42,057 nt of DNA from Bacillus sonorensis NBRC 101234 = KCTC 13918 (GCF_001592005.1 NZ_BCVZ01000028.1:1-42057), one strand, 5' to 3'; positions 1 to 8,311 are shown, numbered from the stretch's first letter. Translations and numbers: made by a program. Notes: generated by a model not told the origin, from the sequence alone.

Positions 1-237
1 AAAACTCCTGATAAGCCGGGAACAAGCATCACCGTAGAACCGAAGGATCCTGATCCTGAAAAACCAAGCGAACCAAATAAACCAAACAAACCAGAAAAGC
101 CTACAGATCAGAAGACAGATGGAGGAAATGAGCTGCCGAATACGGCAACAGATACGTTTAATCTGCTTCTTGCAGGTCTCGTGCTGCTATTAGCCGGGAC
201 AGGTCTTTGGTATTTTAGAAGAAAACGAAATGTCTAG
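1..237 (+). CDS. LPXTG-anchored surface protein, C-terminal fragment
   Basis: Only the last 78 codons lie in the window; the frame is open from base 1 to the TAG at 235-237. The visible part is a Pro/Lys/Glu/Asn-rich wall-spanning stretch (repeated EPNKP/NKPEKP-like units), then LPNTA at 133-147. After that come a hydrophobic segment of about 20 residues (LLLAGLVLLLAGTGLWYF) and a basic tail (RRKRNV). This is the classic cell-wall sorting signal cut by a class A-type sortase between T and A. The enzymatic or binding domain lies upstream, outside the window, so the function is unknown. A strong terminator follows 25 bases later, so the unit ends here. Confidence 0.85.
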   Translation, partial: KTPDKPGTSITVEPKDPDPEKPSEPNKPNKPEKPTDQKTDGGNELPNTATDTFNLLLAGLVLLLAGTGLWYFRRKRNV

Positions 238-262
238 ATCGACATGGTTTTAGGGCTGGAAG

Positions 263-294
263 GGGCGCCAAATCAACATTTTGGCGCCCTTTTT
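263..294 (+). terminator. Rho-independent terminator of the LPXTG gene
   Basis: A 10-bp perfect stem, GGGCGCCAAA (263-272) with TTTGGCGCCC (280-289), has a 7-nt loop and is followed by five T. It sits just after the surface-protein stop codon. Confidence 0.9.
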
Positions 295-430
295 ACATGC
301 CTCGCGATTTTATCTGACAATCAACATGAACATATGAATACATATTGTTATAAAAGGCTGGATGAATCATCCGGCTTATACCTTGAATCAATCTTATATC
401 ACGATGATGTTTCCCGGTTTGCTTTTCATA

Positions 431-447
431 GCTGAAATGGTTTCAGC
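431..447. promoter_or_regulatory. Perfect inverted repeat upstream of the PRD regulator
   Basis: GCTGAAA-TGG-TTTCAGC is a 7-bp perfect inverted repeat with a 3-nt spacer. It lies about 115 bp upstream of the PRD regulator start, in an otherwise gene-free stretch (295-562). It could be an operator for that regulator or a fortuitous palindrome. A second imperfect hairpin (GCTGGAT/ATCCGGC) lies near 351-370. I could not pick a convincing -35/-10 pair. Confidence 0.3.
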
Positions 448-562
448 CTGGCTGCTTTGATTTCAACACAATTTTGTAGATCCGAAGTCCCGTTATTTGT
501 ACTCAAACAGCAAACGGAATCAAAACATTTTATTGTAAGATGACAGCAAGGAGGACATATAG

Positions 563-2611
563 ATGATCACAGAAAAACGTCCAGCTCATCTACTCCAATA
601 TTTAGTTCGTGTGAAAGAAGCTACGATCTATCAACTGATCGATCATTTTCAATTAACAAAACGCCAAATCTATTACGATTTGGAAAAAATCAATCACTGG
701 CTGGCGAGGAATGAGCTGCCTGAAATCGATTATAAAAGAAAGAACAGGCTGGTCATTCCGGAAGAAGTGCTTCAATTGACAAGGAATTCAACCGGAACAG
801 CGGGTAACCGCTTCTTTATTTTCACTCAGGAAGAACGGGTCCAAGCTTTGTATATCTTCCTTTTTATCAGGCGGGAGCCCATTTCATCCGTTCATTTAAC
901 CCAGCTGTTGCAGGTCAGCAAAAACACGGTGATGAATGATGTGAAAAAAGCGAATGAAGCGCTTCGCCCATTTTTAGTATCTGTTCATTATACAAGACAG
1001 CAGGGGTATCACTTAATAGGAAGCGAATTTGATAAAAGGGTTCCTGTCATGCATTATTTATCTTCTTTTTTACAAAAGCCGTACGGACGGGAAATGCTTC
1101 AGTATATTTTCAAAACGTCCGGTGCCGACTGCTGCGGTAAAGATGCGGAAAAAGCGGTTGAACGCATCTCCAAAGAATGCAATCTTCAGTTCGTTGAAGA
1201 AAGGCTGAATGAATTTATCCACTTTCTTATCCTGTATTCCCGGAGAGTGGCTGAGGGCAAGATTGTCCGATTTCATCAGAAAGAAATGGAGGCTTTCAAA
1301 CAAAATCCGCTGAAACATGCGGCGGAAAAGCTTATGGATGAGCTGCACATGCCAAAACATGAAACTGAACTGTGCTATGTCATGATCCAGCTTTTGGGCC
1401 TTTCTTTTGGAAGCCATTCGGCAGATGATCCTCTTTTCCAGCTGTGCGAGCAGCTTGTTCTCAATTTTGAATCCAGAGCCTGTGTCACCTTCTCAAGACG
1501 GGATGAAGTGGCTGAATCCCTGTACCGCCACATGAAGCCGGCGTATTTCAGGATGAAATACCGCATTCCGATCCACAACCCTCTATTAACCAAAATAAAG
1601 AAAGAGCATAAAGAACTGTATACGATCGTACAAAAGCTTATGCAGCCGTTTGAATCTTTGTTGAACATTCTGATACCGGAAGAAGAAATCGGCTTTATTA
1701 CGATCCACTTCTGGGCCATGCTTGAGGAACCATCACAGATGAAATCATTCAAAAAGACGGCTGTCGTCATTTGTCCGAGCGGTGTCAGTTCCTCGCTAAT
1801 GGTCAAACATCAGCTTGAATCTTTGTTTTCTGAAATATGTGTAGAAAAGACGCTGTCGTTGCAAGAATTCACACCAGAGCTCTTTGACCAGTATGATGCG
1901 GTGTTTTCAACCATTGAGCTGAAAACGGAAAGGCGCTATTACATGGCGGGGCCGCTGATGACGCCCGCCGAAAAGAGCAGGCTTGTCAATGAAGTCTATC
2001 GGCATCTTTTTGGGGTCAAACAGAGGGAGATACTGACAGACGAGTTTCTCCAGCTTCTGAAAAAATACGTGCATATCATCGATGAAAAAGGCCTGAGAGA
2101 ATCATTGAAACAGATTGCGTTTTTTGAAAAAGTGACGGAATCAAGGGGGAAACGACCAGTGCTGAACGAGCTGTTGACAGAGAAAACCATTCAAATGGCC
2201 GAACGAACCGAAAGCTGGGAGGAAGCGATTAGACTGGCCGCAAAACCTTTGCTTGATCAGGAACTGATTAAGGAACATTACATAGACGCCATGATCGACA
2301 ATGTCAAAACACTGGGCCCTTACATGATCATCGGCCCGGAGATTGCCATCCCCCACGCGCGGCCTGAAATGGGGGTGAATCATGTGGGGATGAGTCTGCT
2401 GAAACTGAAAGAACCCGTCTATTTCTTGAATAATGAACAATATCCTGTAAAGCTTTTATTTTGTATCGCGGCCATTGACCATACCACTCATTTGAAGGCG
2501 CTTTCTCAATTAACGCGCCTTCTTAGCAAAAAAGACAATCAGGAACTGTTAAAAGAAACCGAGTCGTTGGCACAGGTCAGGAGTGTAATAAAAGCCTATT
2601 CAACCAACTAA
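563..2611 (+). CDS. PRD-containing PTS transcriptional activator with fused UlaC-like EIIA domain
   Basis: The product is 682 aa, preceded by an AAGGAGG-like site. Order of domains: N-terminal HTH and Mga-like helices (about 1-170), two PRD modules (about 180-390), an EIIB(Gat)-like domain with Cys404 in ICPSGVSSS, and a full EIIA of the Fru/Mtl type (about 535-680). The EIIA has the active histidine His598 in AIPHARPE. The EIIA stretch (GPYMIIGPEIAIPHARPE...) resembles the ascorbate EIIA UlaC. In this family, phosphorylation by HPr and EIIB tunes activator function. The gene lies 16 bp upstream of EIIB and EIIC genes, which it probably activates. No separate EIIA gene is present, so this domain may also feed the transporter (inference). 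The substrate is not known. Confidence 0.85.
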   Translation: MITEKRPAHLLQYLVRVKEATIYQLIDHFQLTKRQIYYDLEKINHWLARNELPEIDYKRKNRLVIPEEVLQLTRNSTGTAGNRFFIFTQEERVQALYIFLFIRREPISSVHLTQLLQVSKNTVMNDVKKANEALRPFLVSVHYTRQQGYHLIGSEFDKRVPVMHYLSSFLQKPYGREMLQYIFKTSGADCCGKDAEKAVERISKECNLQFVEERLNEFIHFLILYSRRVAEGKIVRFHQKEMEAFKQNPLKHAAEKLMDELHMPKHETELCYVMIQLLGLSFGSHSADDPLFQLCEQLVLNFESRACVTFSRRDEVAESLYRHMKPAYFRMKYRIPIHNPLLTKIKKEHKELYTIVQKLMQPFESLLNILIPEEEIGFITIHFWAMLEEPSQMKSFKKTAVVICPSGVSSSLMVKHQLESLFSEICVEKTLSLQEFTPELFDQYDAVFSTIELKTERRYYMAGPLMTPAEKSRLVNEVYRHLFGVKQREILTDEFLQLLKKYVHIIDEKGLRESLKQIAFFEKVTESRGKRPVLNELLTEKTIQMAERTESWEEAIRLAAKPLLDQELIKEHYIDAMIDNVKTLGPYMIIGPEIAIPHARPEMGVNHVGMSLLKLKEPVYFLNNEQYPVKLLFCIAAIDHTTHLKALSQLTRLLSKKDNQELLKETESLAQVRSVIKAYSTN

Positions 2612-2627
2612 AACGGGAGGGGAAATC

Positions 2628-2909
2628 ATGAAAATCATGGCGGTCTGCGGATCAGGACTTGGAAGCAGCTTTATGCTGGAAATGAATATTCGCGATTTGT
2701 TAACGGAGCTCGGAGTAGCCGGCATTGACGTAAGCCATTCTGATTTGAGTTCAGCATCCCGAGATCAGGCTGATCTGTTTGTCGTTGCAAAAGATATTGC
2801 AGAAGGAGCTTCCCACTTGGGGGAAGTCGTCGTGCTTGACAGTATCATTGATTTGGATGAACTGAAGACAAAATTGTTGAGAACATTGCAGGATAAGGGA
2901 GTGTTGTAA
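2628..2909 (+). CDS. PTS system EIIB component, ascorbate (UlaB/SgaB) type
   Basis: This is a 93-aa cytosolic phosphocarrier. It starts with MKIMAVCGSGLGSSF, so Cys7 in the P-loop CGSGLGSS is the phosphorylated residue. An AACGGGAGGGGAAATC Shine-Dalgarno region precedes the ATG. It lies 16 bp after the regulator and 5 bp before the EIIC gene, so the three form an operon. It passes phosphate from EIIA to the sugar bound by EIIC. Family assignment rests on length, the P-loop and the UlaA-type neighbour. The actual sugar is not shown by the sequence. Confidence 0.85.
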   Translation: MKIMAVCGSGLGSSFMLEMNIRDLLTELGVAGIDVSHSDLSSASRDQADLFVVAKDIAEGASHLGEVVVLDSIIDLDELKTKLLRTLQDKGVL

Positions 2910-2914
2910 AACAG

Positions 2915-4288
2915 ATGGGGGAAAGATCATTAAAGCTGATAATAGATATGCTGAGTCAGCCTGCCGTTCTAATAGCGGTAATTTCTCTGATTGGCCTTAT
3001 TCTGCAGAAAAAGCCCGCCAATGAAGTTGTAAAAGGAACGACGAAATCATTTTTGGGTTTTATCGTCATTTCTGCAGGCGCCGGTATTCTTGTCGATTCA
3101 CTGGAACCGTTTGGAAAAATGTTTCAGGCGGCTTTTCATGTAAACGGCGTTGTTCCGAATAATGAAGCGATTGTCGCGATGGCGCTCAAAGAATACGGAA
3201 CGGCGATCGCCCTGATTATGTTTTTCGGTATGCTGTCCAACATCCTGATCGCCCGTTTCACAAGCTTTACCTATATTTTTTTAACAGGGCACCACACCTT
3301 ATACATGGCTTGTCTGATAGCCGTCATTCTTATCGCGGCAGGACTGAAAGGCCCGCTGCTGGTCGTCGCCGGCTCGATCGCCCTCGGCCTGATGATGGGC
3401 ATCTTTCCTGCCTTCGTACAGCCTTTTATGAGAAACATAACCGGCAATGACAAAGTCGCTTTCGGTCATTTTTCTGCGATCGGCTGCGCGATATCGGGCT
3501 TGATCGGAAAAGCGGCCGGGAAAGGCTCGCGTTCAACCGAAGATATCCGTTTTCCAAAAGGCCTGGGGTTTCTAAGGGACAGCTCTGTCAGCATTGCGCT
3601 TACGATGACTGTTTTATATGTATTGATCGCTTTTTTTGCCGGCCGGGCTTATGTAGAGAGCGAGCTGAGCGCTGGGACGCATTACCTTGTCTTCTCACTG
3701 ATACAGGCGGTCACATTTGCGGCCGGCGTGTTTATCATTCTTTCAGGCGTAAGGCTGGTGCTTGCCGAAATTGTTCCGGCCTTCAAAGGAATATCAGACA
3801 AACTTGTCCCTGATTCTAAGCCGGCGCTTGATTGCCCGATTATTTTTCCATATGCGCCAAACGCCGTTTTGATCGGATTTTTTTGCAGTTTTTTGGGAGG
3901 AATCACCGGCATGTTCATCCTTGGCGCTTCCGGCTCTATCGTCATTCTTCCCGGAGTGGTTCCTCATTTCTTTATCGGAGCCTCTGCCGGCGTGTTTGGA
4001 AACGCGTGCGGCGGCATTCGGGGAGCCGCCCTTGGTTCCTTTGCCAACGGATTGATCATTACATTTCTCCCTGTCGCTTTGCTGCCGGTTCTTGGCGATT
4101 TTGGCTTTGCGAATACGACGTTTTCCGATACCGATTTTGCGGCGGCGGGCATTGTTTTGGGGAATGCAGTGAAGCTTCTCGGCCCGGCGGGCGTAGCAAT
4201 TGGCTTGGCGATTGTTGCAGTTGCTCTCGTGTTGTTCGGCTTTCAACACGAAAAACGGAGGGACTCAGATCCGAAAGCTGAAGCATAA
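2915..4288 (+). CDS. PTS system EIIC component, ascorbate (UlaA/SgaT) type permease
   Basis: This 457-aa, very hydrophobic protein has about ten membrane segments. The N-terminal region (MLSQPAVLIAVISLIGLILQ, then KKPANEVVKGTTKSFLGF) is typical of the UlaA/SgaT branch. It should form the membrane channel that carries and phosphorylates the sugar together with EIIB. It follows EIIB by 5 bp. No sugar-acid catabolic genes (UlaD/E/F/G-like) accompany it, so the substrate may be ascorbate or a different polyol or sugar. The start at 2915 is the first good methionine; the GGGAG upstream of it is rather far (about 15 nt). Confidence 0.85.
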   Translation: MGERSLKLIIDMLSQPAVLIAVISLIGLILQKKPANEVVKGTTKSFLGFIVISAGAGILVDSLEPFGKMFQAAFHVNGVVPNNEAIVAMALKEYGTAIALIMFFGMLSNILIARFTSFTYIFLTGHHTLYMACLIAVILIAAGLKGPLLVVAGSIALGLMMGIFPAFVQPFMRNITGNDKVAFGHFSAIGCAISGLIGKAAGKGSRSTEDIRFPKGLGFLRDSSVSIALTMTVLYVLIAFFAGRAYVESELSAGTHYLVFSLIQAVTFAAGVFIILSGVRLVLAEIVPAFKGISDKLVPDSKPALDCPIIFPYAPNAVLIGFFCSFLGGITGMFILGASGSIVILPGVVPHFFIGASAGVFGNACGGIRGAALGSFANGLIITFLPVALLPVLGDFGFANTTFSDTDFAAAGIVLGNAVKLLGPAGVAIGLAIVAVALVLFGFQHEKRRDSDPKAEA

Positions 4289-4293
4289 ATCAT

Positions 4294-4334
4294 ACCGCCT
4301 TTTATCCTGGTTTCTTTGTCCTGGCCGGTTTTTA
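4294..4334 (+). terminator. Probable weak terminator after the Ula-like EIIC gene
   Basis: ACCGCC (4294-4299) can pair with GGCCGGT (4323-4329), with one bulge, and is followed by a run of T. The loop is long and includes CCTGG repeats, so the hairpin is imperfect. It separates the PTS operon from ycsE. Confidence 0.4.
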
Positions 4335-4379
4335 TATTAGAATATAAGGAGCCTAAAAAAAGTGGAGGTATCTTATATC

Positions 4380-5126
4380 GTGGCAATCAATCAAAAAGAT
4401 GTGAAACTTGTTGCACTGGATATGGACGGGACGTTATTGAATGATGAACAGACCATTTCGGAAGAAAATCGGAAAGCGATAAAAGAAGCCGAGGCAAAAG
4501 GGGTTTATGTCGTGCTCAGTACCGGCCGGACGCTGATGACGTGCAGGGAATTCGCGGAATCCCTGGAACTGTCTTCTTTTCTGATTACCGCAAACGGCAG
4601 TGAAATCTGGGATTCCTCATTTCAGCTGGTCGAACGACAGCTCCTTCATCCGGATCATGTGAAAATGATGTGGGAGTTACGGAATCTGCATAACACCGAT
4701 TTTTGGGCGGCGAGCGTTGATAAAGTATGGAGAGGCGAATTTCCCGAAGATATCCATTCGTATGAATGGCTGAAATTCGGGTTTGATATACCCGATGATG
4801 ACGTAAGAAGCCTTGTACTGGAGGCGCTGAAAAAGAACAAAGAACTGGAAGTCACCAATTCCAGCCCGACCAACATCGAAGTCAATGCGATCGGCATCAA
4901 TAAGGCGGCGGCTTTGGCGAAAGTATCCGAGCGTCTCGGCTTTACGATGGAGAATGTCATGGCAGTCGGCGACAGCTTGAATGATATCGCCATGATCAAG
5001 GAAGCGGGGCTCGGCGTTGCAATGGGGAACGGCCAGGACATCGTCAAAGAAACGGCGGACTGGATTACAGATACAAATAATGAAAATGGCGTCGCCAAAG
5101 CGATCAGGCATTGGGTGCTGGCGTGA
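4380..5126 (+). CDS. ycsE: HAD-superfamily Cof-type phosphatase YcsE
   Basis: The protein is about 248 aa from the GTG at 4380, which has AAAGTGGAGG just upstream. A GTG at 4362, 18 bp earlier and with AAGGAG, is an alternative. Motif I is DMDGTLLND, motif II is STGRT, and motif III/IV is GDSLNDIAM; together these define a Cof-type (IIB cap) HAD hydrolase. B. subtilis YcsE is one of the phosphatases that dephosphorylate the pyrimidine intermediate of riboflavin synthesis (ARPP), and also acts on other small phosphates. It is a single gene with its own terminator, between the PTS operon and the oxoproline operon, the same position as in B. subtilis. Confidence 0.85.
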   Translation: MAINQKDVKLVALDMDGTLLNDEQTISEENRKAIKEAEAKGVYVVLSTGRTLMTCREFAESLELSSFLITANGSEIWDSSFQLVERQLLHPDHVKMMWELRNLHNTDFWAASVDKVWRGEFPEDIHSYEWLKFGFDIPDDDVRSLVLEALKKNKELEVTNSSPTNIEVNAIGINKAAALAKVSERLGFTMENVMAVGDSLNDIAMIKEAGLGVAMGNGQDIVKETADWITDTNNENGVAKAIRHWVLA

Positions 5127-5131
5127 TATGA

Positions 5132-5160
5132 AAAAGGGCCGAAAAGCGGCTCTTTTTTTT
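5132..5160 (+). terminator. Terminator of ycsE
   Basis: AGGGCCG and CGGCTCT pair around an AAAAG loop (one G-T wobble), followed by eight T. It lies immediately after the ycsE stop codon. Confidence 0.8.
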
Positions 5161-5280
5161 ATGGGTACAATCAACATATAAAAAAATTGAATTCGAGATA
5201 AAATAAGCAAACATCCATGGGAATGCGGGAAAAAACGGTCTTTTAGGCAGGATGATGTTTAGTCAAATCGATTTATTTTA

Positions 5281-5297
5281 TGTGAGCTTTTCTAACA
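5281..5297 (+). promoter_or_regulatory. TnrA/GlnR box upstream of the oxoproline operon
   Basis: TGTGAGCTTTTCTAACA matches every fixed position of the TnrA/GlnR consensus TGTNA-N7-TNACA. Its centre (5289) lies about 49 bp upstream of the start point predicted from the -10 at 5326-5331, the usual activating position for TnrA. In B. subtilis the kip operon is activated by TnrA under nitrogen limitation. Confidence 0.85.
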
Positions 5298-5302
5298 AAC
5301 TG

Positions 5303-5331
5303 ATGCCAAGACAACAAATCCCTGTTATAAT
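5303..5331 (+). promoter_or_regulatory. Sigma-A promoter of the pxp/kip operon
   Basis: A perfect -10, TATAAT (5326-5331), has only a poor -35 (ATGCCA at 5303-5308, 17-bp spacer). That is typical of an activator-dependent promoter. The predicted start point is near 5338. Confidence 0.65.
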
Positions 5332-5350
5332 CAACCTTAAGTTTGATTAT

Positions 5351-5379
5351 TCGGAATTAATGTTCCGATAATCGGAACA
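5351..5379. promoter_or_regulatory. Palindromic operator candidate downstream of the pxp start point (KipR?)
   Basis: TGTTCCGAT-A-ATCGGAACA (5361-5379) is a 9-bp perfect palindrome. It is preceded by another TCGGAA half-site at 5351-5356, giving three alternating half-sites. Located downstream of the predicted start point, it is well placed for repression. KipR (IclR family), encoded last in the operon, is the natural candidate; this link is inference. Confidence 0.6.
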
Positions 5380-5436
5380 AAAAGGGGAAAGTACTAAAAT
5401 TCGACGAATCGTGCACGAATCAATAGGGGGGATTCG

Positions 5437-6198
5437 ATGAATCTTGTTGATCTGAACTGTGATCTTGGAGAAAGCTTCGGCGCCTATCGAATAGGGTTGG
5501 ATGAAGATATTCTGGCATTTGTTACATCAGCCAATATTGCCTGCGGGTTTCATGCAGGCGATCCGAGCGTCATGAGGAAAACCGTCGCTATGGCAGCGGA
5601 AAAAGGGGTTCAAATCGGGGCTCATCCCGGGCTTCCGGATTTAGCCGGATTCGGCCGGCGCAATATGGCGATCACGGCTGAGGAAGCATATGATCTCGTT
5701 GTTTACCAAATTGGCGCCCTTTCCGGTTTTTTAAAAGCAGAAGGTATTGCCATGCAGCATGTTAAGCCTCATGGAGCGCTTTACAATATGGCGGCAAAAA
5801 ACAGGGAGTTATCGGATGCGATCGCTCAAGCGGTTTACGATATCGATCCAGAGCTGATCCTGTTCGGTCTGGCGGGGAGCGAACTCGTCCGCGCCGGAGA
5901 AAAACTCGGTCTGAAAACGGCCCATGAAGTGTTTGCCGACCGTACTTACCAGGAAGACGGAACATTGACATCCCGTACACAGGCTGATGCGCTGATTCAA
6001 GATGATGATGAGGCCGTCCGCCAGGTCATCCGAATGGTCAAAGAAGGGAAAGTCCGCAGCCGCCAGGGGACGGATGTCACTCTCAAGGCTGATACGATAT
6101 GCATTCACGGAGACGGCGCACATGCCCTCCAATTTGCGAAAAAGATCCGCAAAGAACTCGAACAGGCAGACATCAACATACAAGCTTTTTCAACATGA
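5437..6198 (+). CDS. pxpA: 5-oxoprolinase subunit A (PxpA, YcsF; LamB/YcsF family)
   Basis: The 253-aa protein begins [20 protein letters not shown]. The family signature continues with [13 protein letters not shown] and VKPHGALYN, including metal/substrate-type His and Asp residues. It is the full family length, starting at ATG 5437 behind AGGGGGG. PxpA works with PxpB and PxpC in ATP-dependent opening of 5-oxoproline (pyroglutamate) to glutamate, a housekeeping damage-control reaction. It opens the operon that also holds pxpB and pxpC, separated from them here by ycsG and ycsI, as in B. subtilis. Confidence 0.93.
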   Translation: MNLVDLNCDLGESFGAYRIGLDEDILAFVTSANIACGFHAGDPSVMRKTVAMAAEKGVQIGAHPGLPDLAGFGRRNMAITAEEAYDLVVYQIGALSGFLKAEGIAMQHVKPHGALYNMAAKNRELSDAIAQAVYDIDPELILFGLAGSELVRAGEKLGLKTAHEVFADRTYQEDGTLTSRTQADALIQDDDEAVRQVIRMVKEGKVRSRQGTDVTLKADTICIHGDGAHALQFAKKIRKELEQADINIQAFST

Positions 6199-6222
6199 TA
6201 CAGTCAAAAGGAGGAATGCCAT

Positions 6223-7434
6223 TTGAAGCAAAACAAAAAAACAAAAACAACTTCAAGCAACTGGACGTTATTATTGGGTGCGGCTTTTTTAATGGCCACA
6301 TCAGCCATCGGACCCGGATTTTTGACCCAAACGACAGTATTTACGCAAAACCTGGCCGCAAGCTTCGGGTTTGTCATTTTAGTTTCCATTATTTTAGATA
6401 TTATCGCTCAAACCAATGTTTGGAGAATCATTGCTGTTTCTGAAAAACGGGGGCAGGAAATCGCCAACCTCGTCTTTCCGGGACTTGGCTATTTTGTCGC
6501 AGCCCTCGTCGTGTTGGGCGGACTTGCTTTCAACATCGGAAACATCGGCGGCGCCGGACTGGGATTGCAGGTTTTATTTGGCGTGACTCCTCAGACGGGT
6601 GCGTTGATCAGCGCCGTCATTGCGATTTTGATTTTTGCCATTAAAGAAGCCGGAAAAGCGATGGACCGCTTCACCCTTATTGCGGGAGCCGTCATGATTC
6701 TGCTGACCGTTTATGTGGCGATTACGACGAATCCGCCTGCGGGAGAAGCGCTGGCTAGATCGGTCATGCCTGAAAAAATCGACATCCTTGCGATTGTGAC
6801 GCTCGTCGGCGGAACTGTCGGCGGCTATATTACATTTGCCGGAGGGCACCGTCTGCTTGATGCCGGAGTCAAAGGAAAAGACGCGATTTCTCAAGTGACG
6901 AAAAGCTCTGTTTCCGGTATCCTCATTACATCCGTTATGAGAATTGCCCTGTTTTTGGCCGTTCTTGGCGTTGTATCAAAGGGTTTGCATATTAATCCGG
7001 ACAACCCTCCTGCTTCAGTTTTTCAGCTGGCTGCCGGAAATATCGGCTTTAAAATGTTCGGAATCGTCATGTGGGCGGCAGCCGTTACATCTGTCGTCGG
7101 TGCGGCCTATACATCCGTATCCTTTTTCAAAACATTTTCTCCTAAAATCGAAAAAAATTCGCGGGGCATTATTATCGCATTTATCGTGATTTCCACGCTT
7201 TGCTTTGTAACCATTGGAAAACCGGTCAACCTGCTTGTGCTTGCCGGCGCCTTAAACGGTTTGATTTTGCCGATCGCTCTGGGCGCACTTCTAATCGGTG
7301 CTTATAAAAAGAACATCGTCGGTGATTACAGACATCCGATCTGGCTTACCGTTCCGGGAATTGCCGTCGTCATAGTCATGGCGATAATGGGCGGCTATAC
7401 GCTGATCAATGAAATTCCTAAATTATGGGGATGA
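6223..7434 (+). CDS. ycsG: NRAMP-like divalent metal/solute transporter YcsG
   Basis: This 403-aa integral membrane protein has about 11 hydrophobic segments. The start is TTG at 6223, set by AAAGGAGG 8 nt upstream. TM1 carries ATSAIGPGFLTQTTVF, where the DPGN metal motif of true NRAMP proteins is replaced by GPGF. It therefore belongs to the NRAMP-like branch found in oxoprolinase operons rather than to Mn/Fe importers such as MntH. Its position between pxpA and pxpB suggests uptake of 5-oxoproline or a related compound (inference; substrate not shown). Confidence 0.85.
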   Translation: MKQNKKTKTTSSNWTLLLGAAFLMATSAIGPGFLTQTTVFTQNLAASFGFVILVSIILDIIAQTNVWRIIAVSEKRGQEIANLVFPGLGYFVAALVVLGGLAFNIGNIGGAGLGLQVLFGVTPQTGALISAVIAILIFAIKEAGKAMDRFTLIAGAVMILLTVYVAITTNPPAGEALARSVMPEKIDILAIVTLVGGTVGGYITFAGGHRLLDAGVKGKDAISQVTKSSVSGILITSVMRIALFLAVLGVVSKGLHINPDNPPASVFQLAAGNIGFKMFGIVMWAAAVTSVVGAAYTSVSFFKTFSPKIEKNSRGIIIAFIVISTLCFVTIGKPVNLLVLAGALNGLILPIALGALLIGAYKKNIVGDYRHPIWLTVPGIAVVIVMAIMGGYTLINEIPKLWG

Positions 7435-7440
7435 TCAAAT

Positions 7441-8232
7441 ATGCAAAACTTGAATGCGATGCGGCCTGAAGAAGTCCGCGGCTTGATTCGGAGCGGCGAG
7501 CTTTCAGGGCCGACTGCCGGCATGGCCGGAGGCTACACCCAGGCAAATTTGGTTATTTTAAAAAAGGAGCTGGCTTTTGAATTTCTTCTGTTTTGCCAGC
7601 GAAATCAAAAGCCGTGTCCGATACTTGACGTAACGGAACCGGGATCTCCCGTTCCATCGATTGTAGCGCCTGGCGCTGATATTCGGACTGACTTCCCAAA
7701 ATACCGCGTGTATCGCAGGGGGGAGCTGGCCGATGAAGTGACCGATATCACCTCTTTATGGGAGGATGATATGGTCGGGTTTTTGATCGGCTGCAGCTTT
7801 ACATTTGAGCAAGCGTTATTAAACAACGGAATTCCTGTCAGACACATTGAAGAGAACCGGAATGTCCCGATGTATCAAACCAATATTCCTTGTGTAAAGG
7901 CCGGCCGTTTTCAAGGTCCGATGGTCGTCAGCATGAGACCGGTTCCGGAAGAGCAGACGGTGCGCGCCGTCCAGGTCACATCAAGGTTTCCGGCCGTCCA
8001 CGGCGGGCCGGTTCATATCGGACATCCCGAAGCCATCGGTATTCAAGACATTGCAAAACCCGACTTCGGCGATGCGGTTACGATTCATAAAGGGGAGGTT
8101 CCGGTATTTTGGGCATGCGGTGTCACGCCTCAGGCTGTCGCGATGCATGTCAAGCCGGAGCTGGTCATTACGCATGCGCCGGGGCATATGCTGATCACGG
8201 ACGTGCGTGATGAACAGTTTGGCGTTTTATAA
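7441..8232 (+). CDS. ycsI: Putative hydro-lyase YcsI (DUF1445)
   Basis: The 263-aa soluble protein starts at ATG 7441, six bases after the ycsG stop. Recognisable DUF1445 segments include the N-terminal RGLIRSG and TAGMAGGYTQANL, the central FLIGCSFTFEQAL, and the C-terminal FWACGVTPQ...ITHAPGHMLITD. The family is annotated as putative hydro-lyase (D-glutamate cyclase-like), and a glutamate/oxoproline role would fit the operon. The exact reaction here is unproven. Confidence 0.87.
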   Translation: MQNLNAMRPEEVRGLIRSGELSGPTAGMAGGYTQANLVILKKELAFEFLLFCQRNQKPCPILDVTEPGSPVPSIVAPGADIRTDFPKYRVYRRGELADEVTDITSLWEDDMVGFLIGCSFTFEQALLNNGIPVRHIEENRNVPMYQTNIPCVKAGRFQGPMVVSMRPVPEEQTVRAVQVTSRFPAVHGGPVHIGHPEAIGIQDIAKPDFGDAVTIHKGEVPVFWACGVTPQAVAMHVKPELVITHAPGHMLITDVRDEQFGVL

Positions 8233-8240
8233 TCGATTTC

Positions 8241-8283
8241 AAATCAATACGGGGCAGTGCTTCTGTATTGATTTTTGATTTTT
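8241..8283 (+). terminator. Possible attenuator between ycsI and pxpB
   Basis: AAATCAATAC (8241-8250) pairs perfectly over 10 bp with GTATTGATTT (8265-8274). The loop is 14 nt and the stem is followed by a T-rich tract. The stem is AT-rich, so termination may be partial. It would split pxpA-ycsG-ycsI from pxpB-pxpC-kipR. Confidence 0.5.
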
Positions 8284-8311
8284 GGGGGATGAAAGGCAAG
8301 GTGATGTAGAA

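Noticed and set aside
244..435. 63-codon plus-strand ORF after the LPXTG gene
   Set aside because: It runs straight through the terminator hairpin at 263-294 and has no ribosome-binding site.
3794..4286. Several long ORFs on both strands inside the EIIC gene
   Set aside because: Out-of-frame readings of a clearly conserved permease; Arg/Cys/His-rich composition typical of shadows.
6099..6443. 114-codon plus-strand ORF bridging pxpA and ycsG
   Set aside because: It overlaps both real genes in another frame and lacks a plausible start site.
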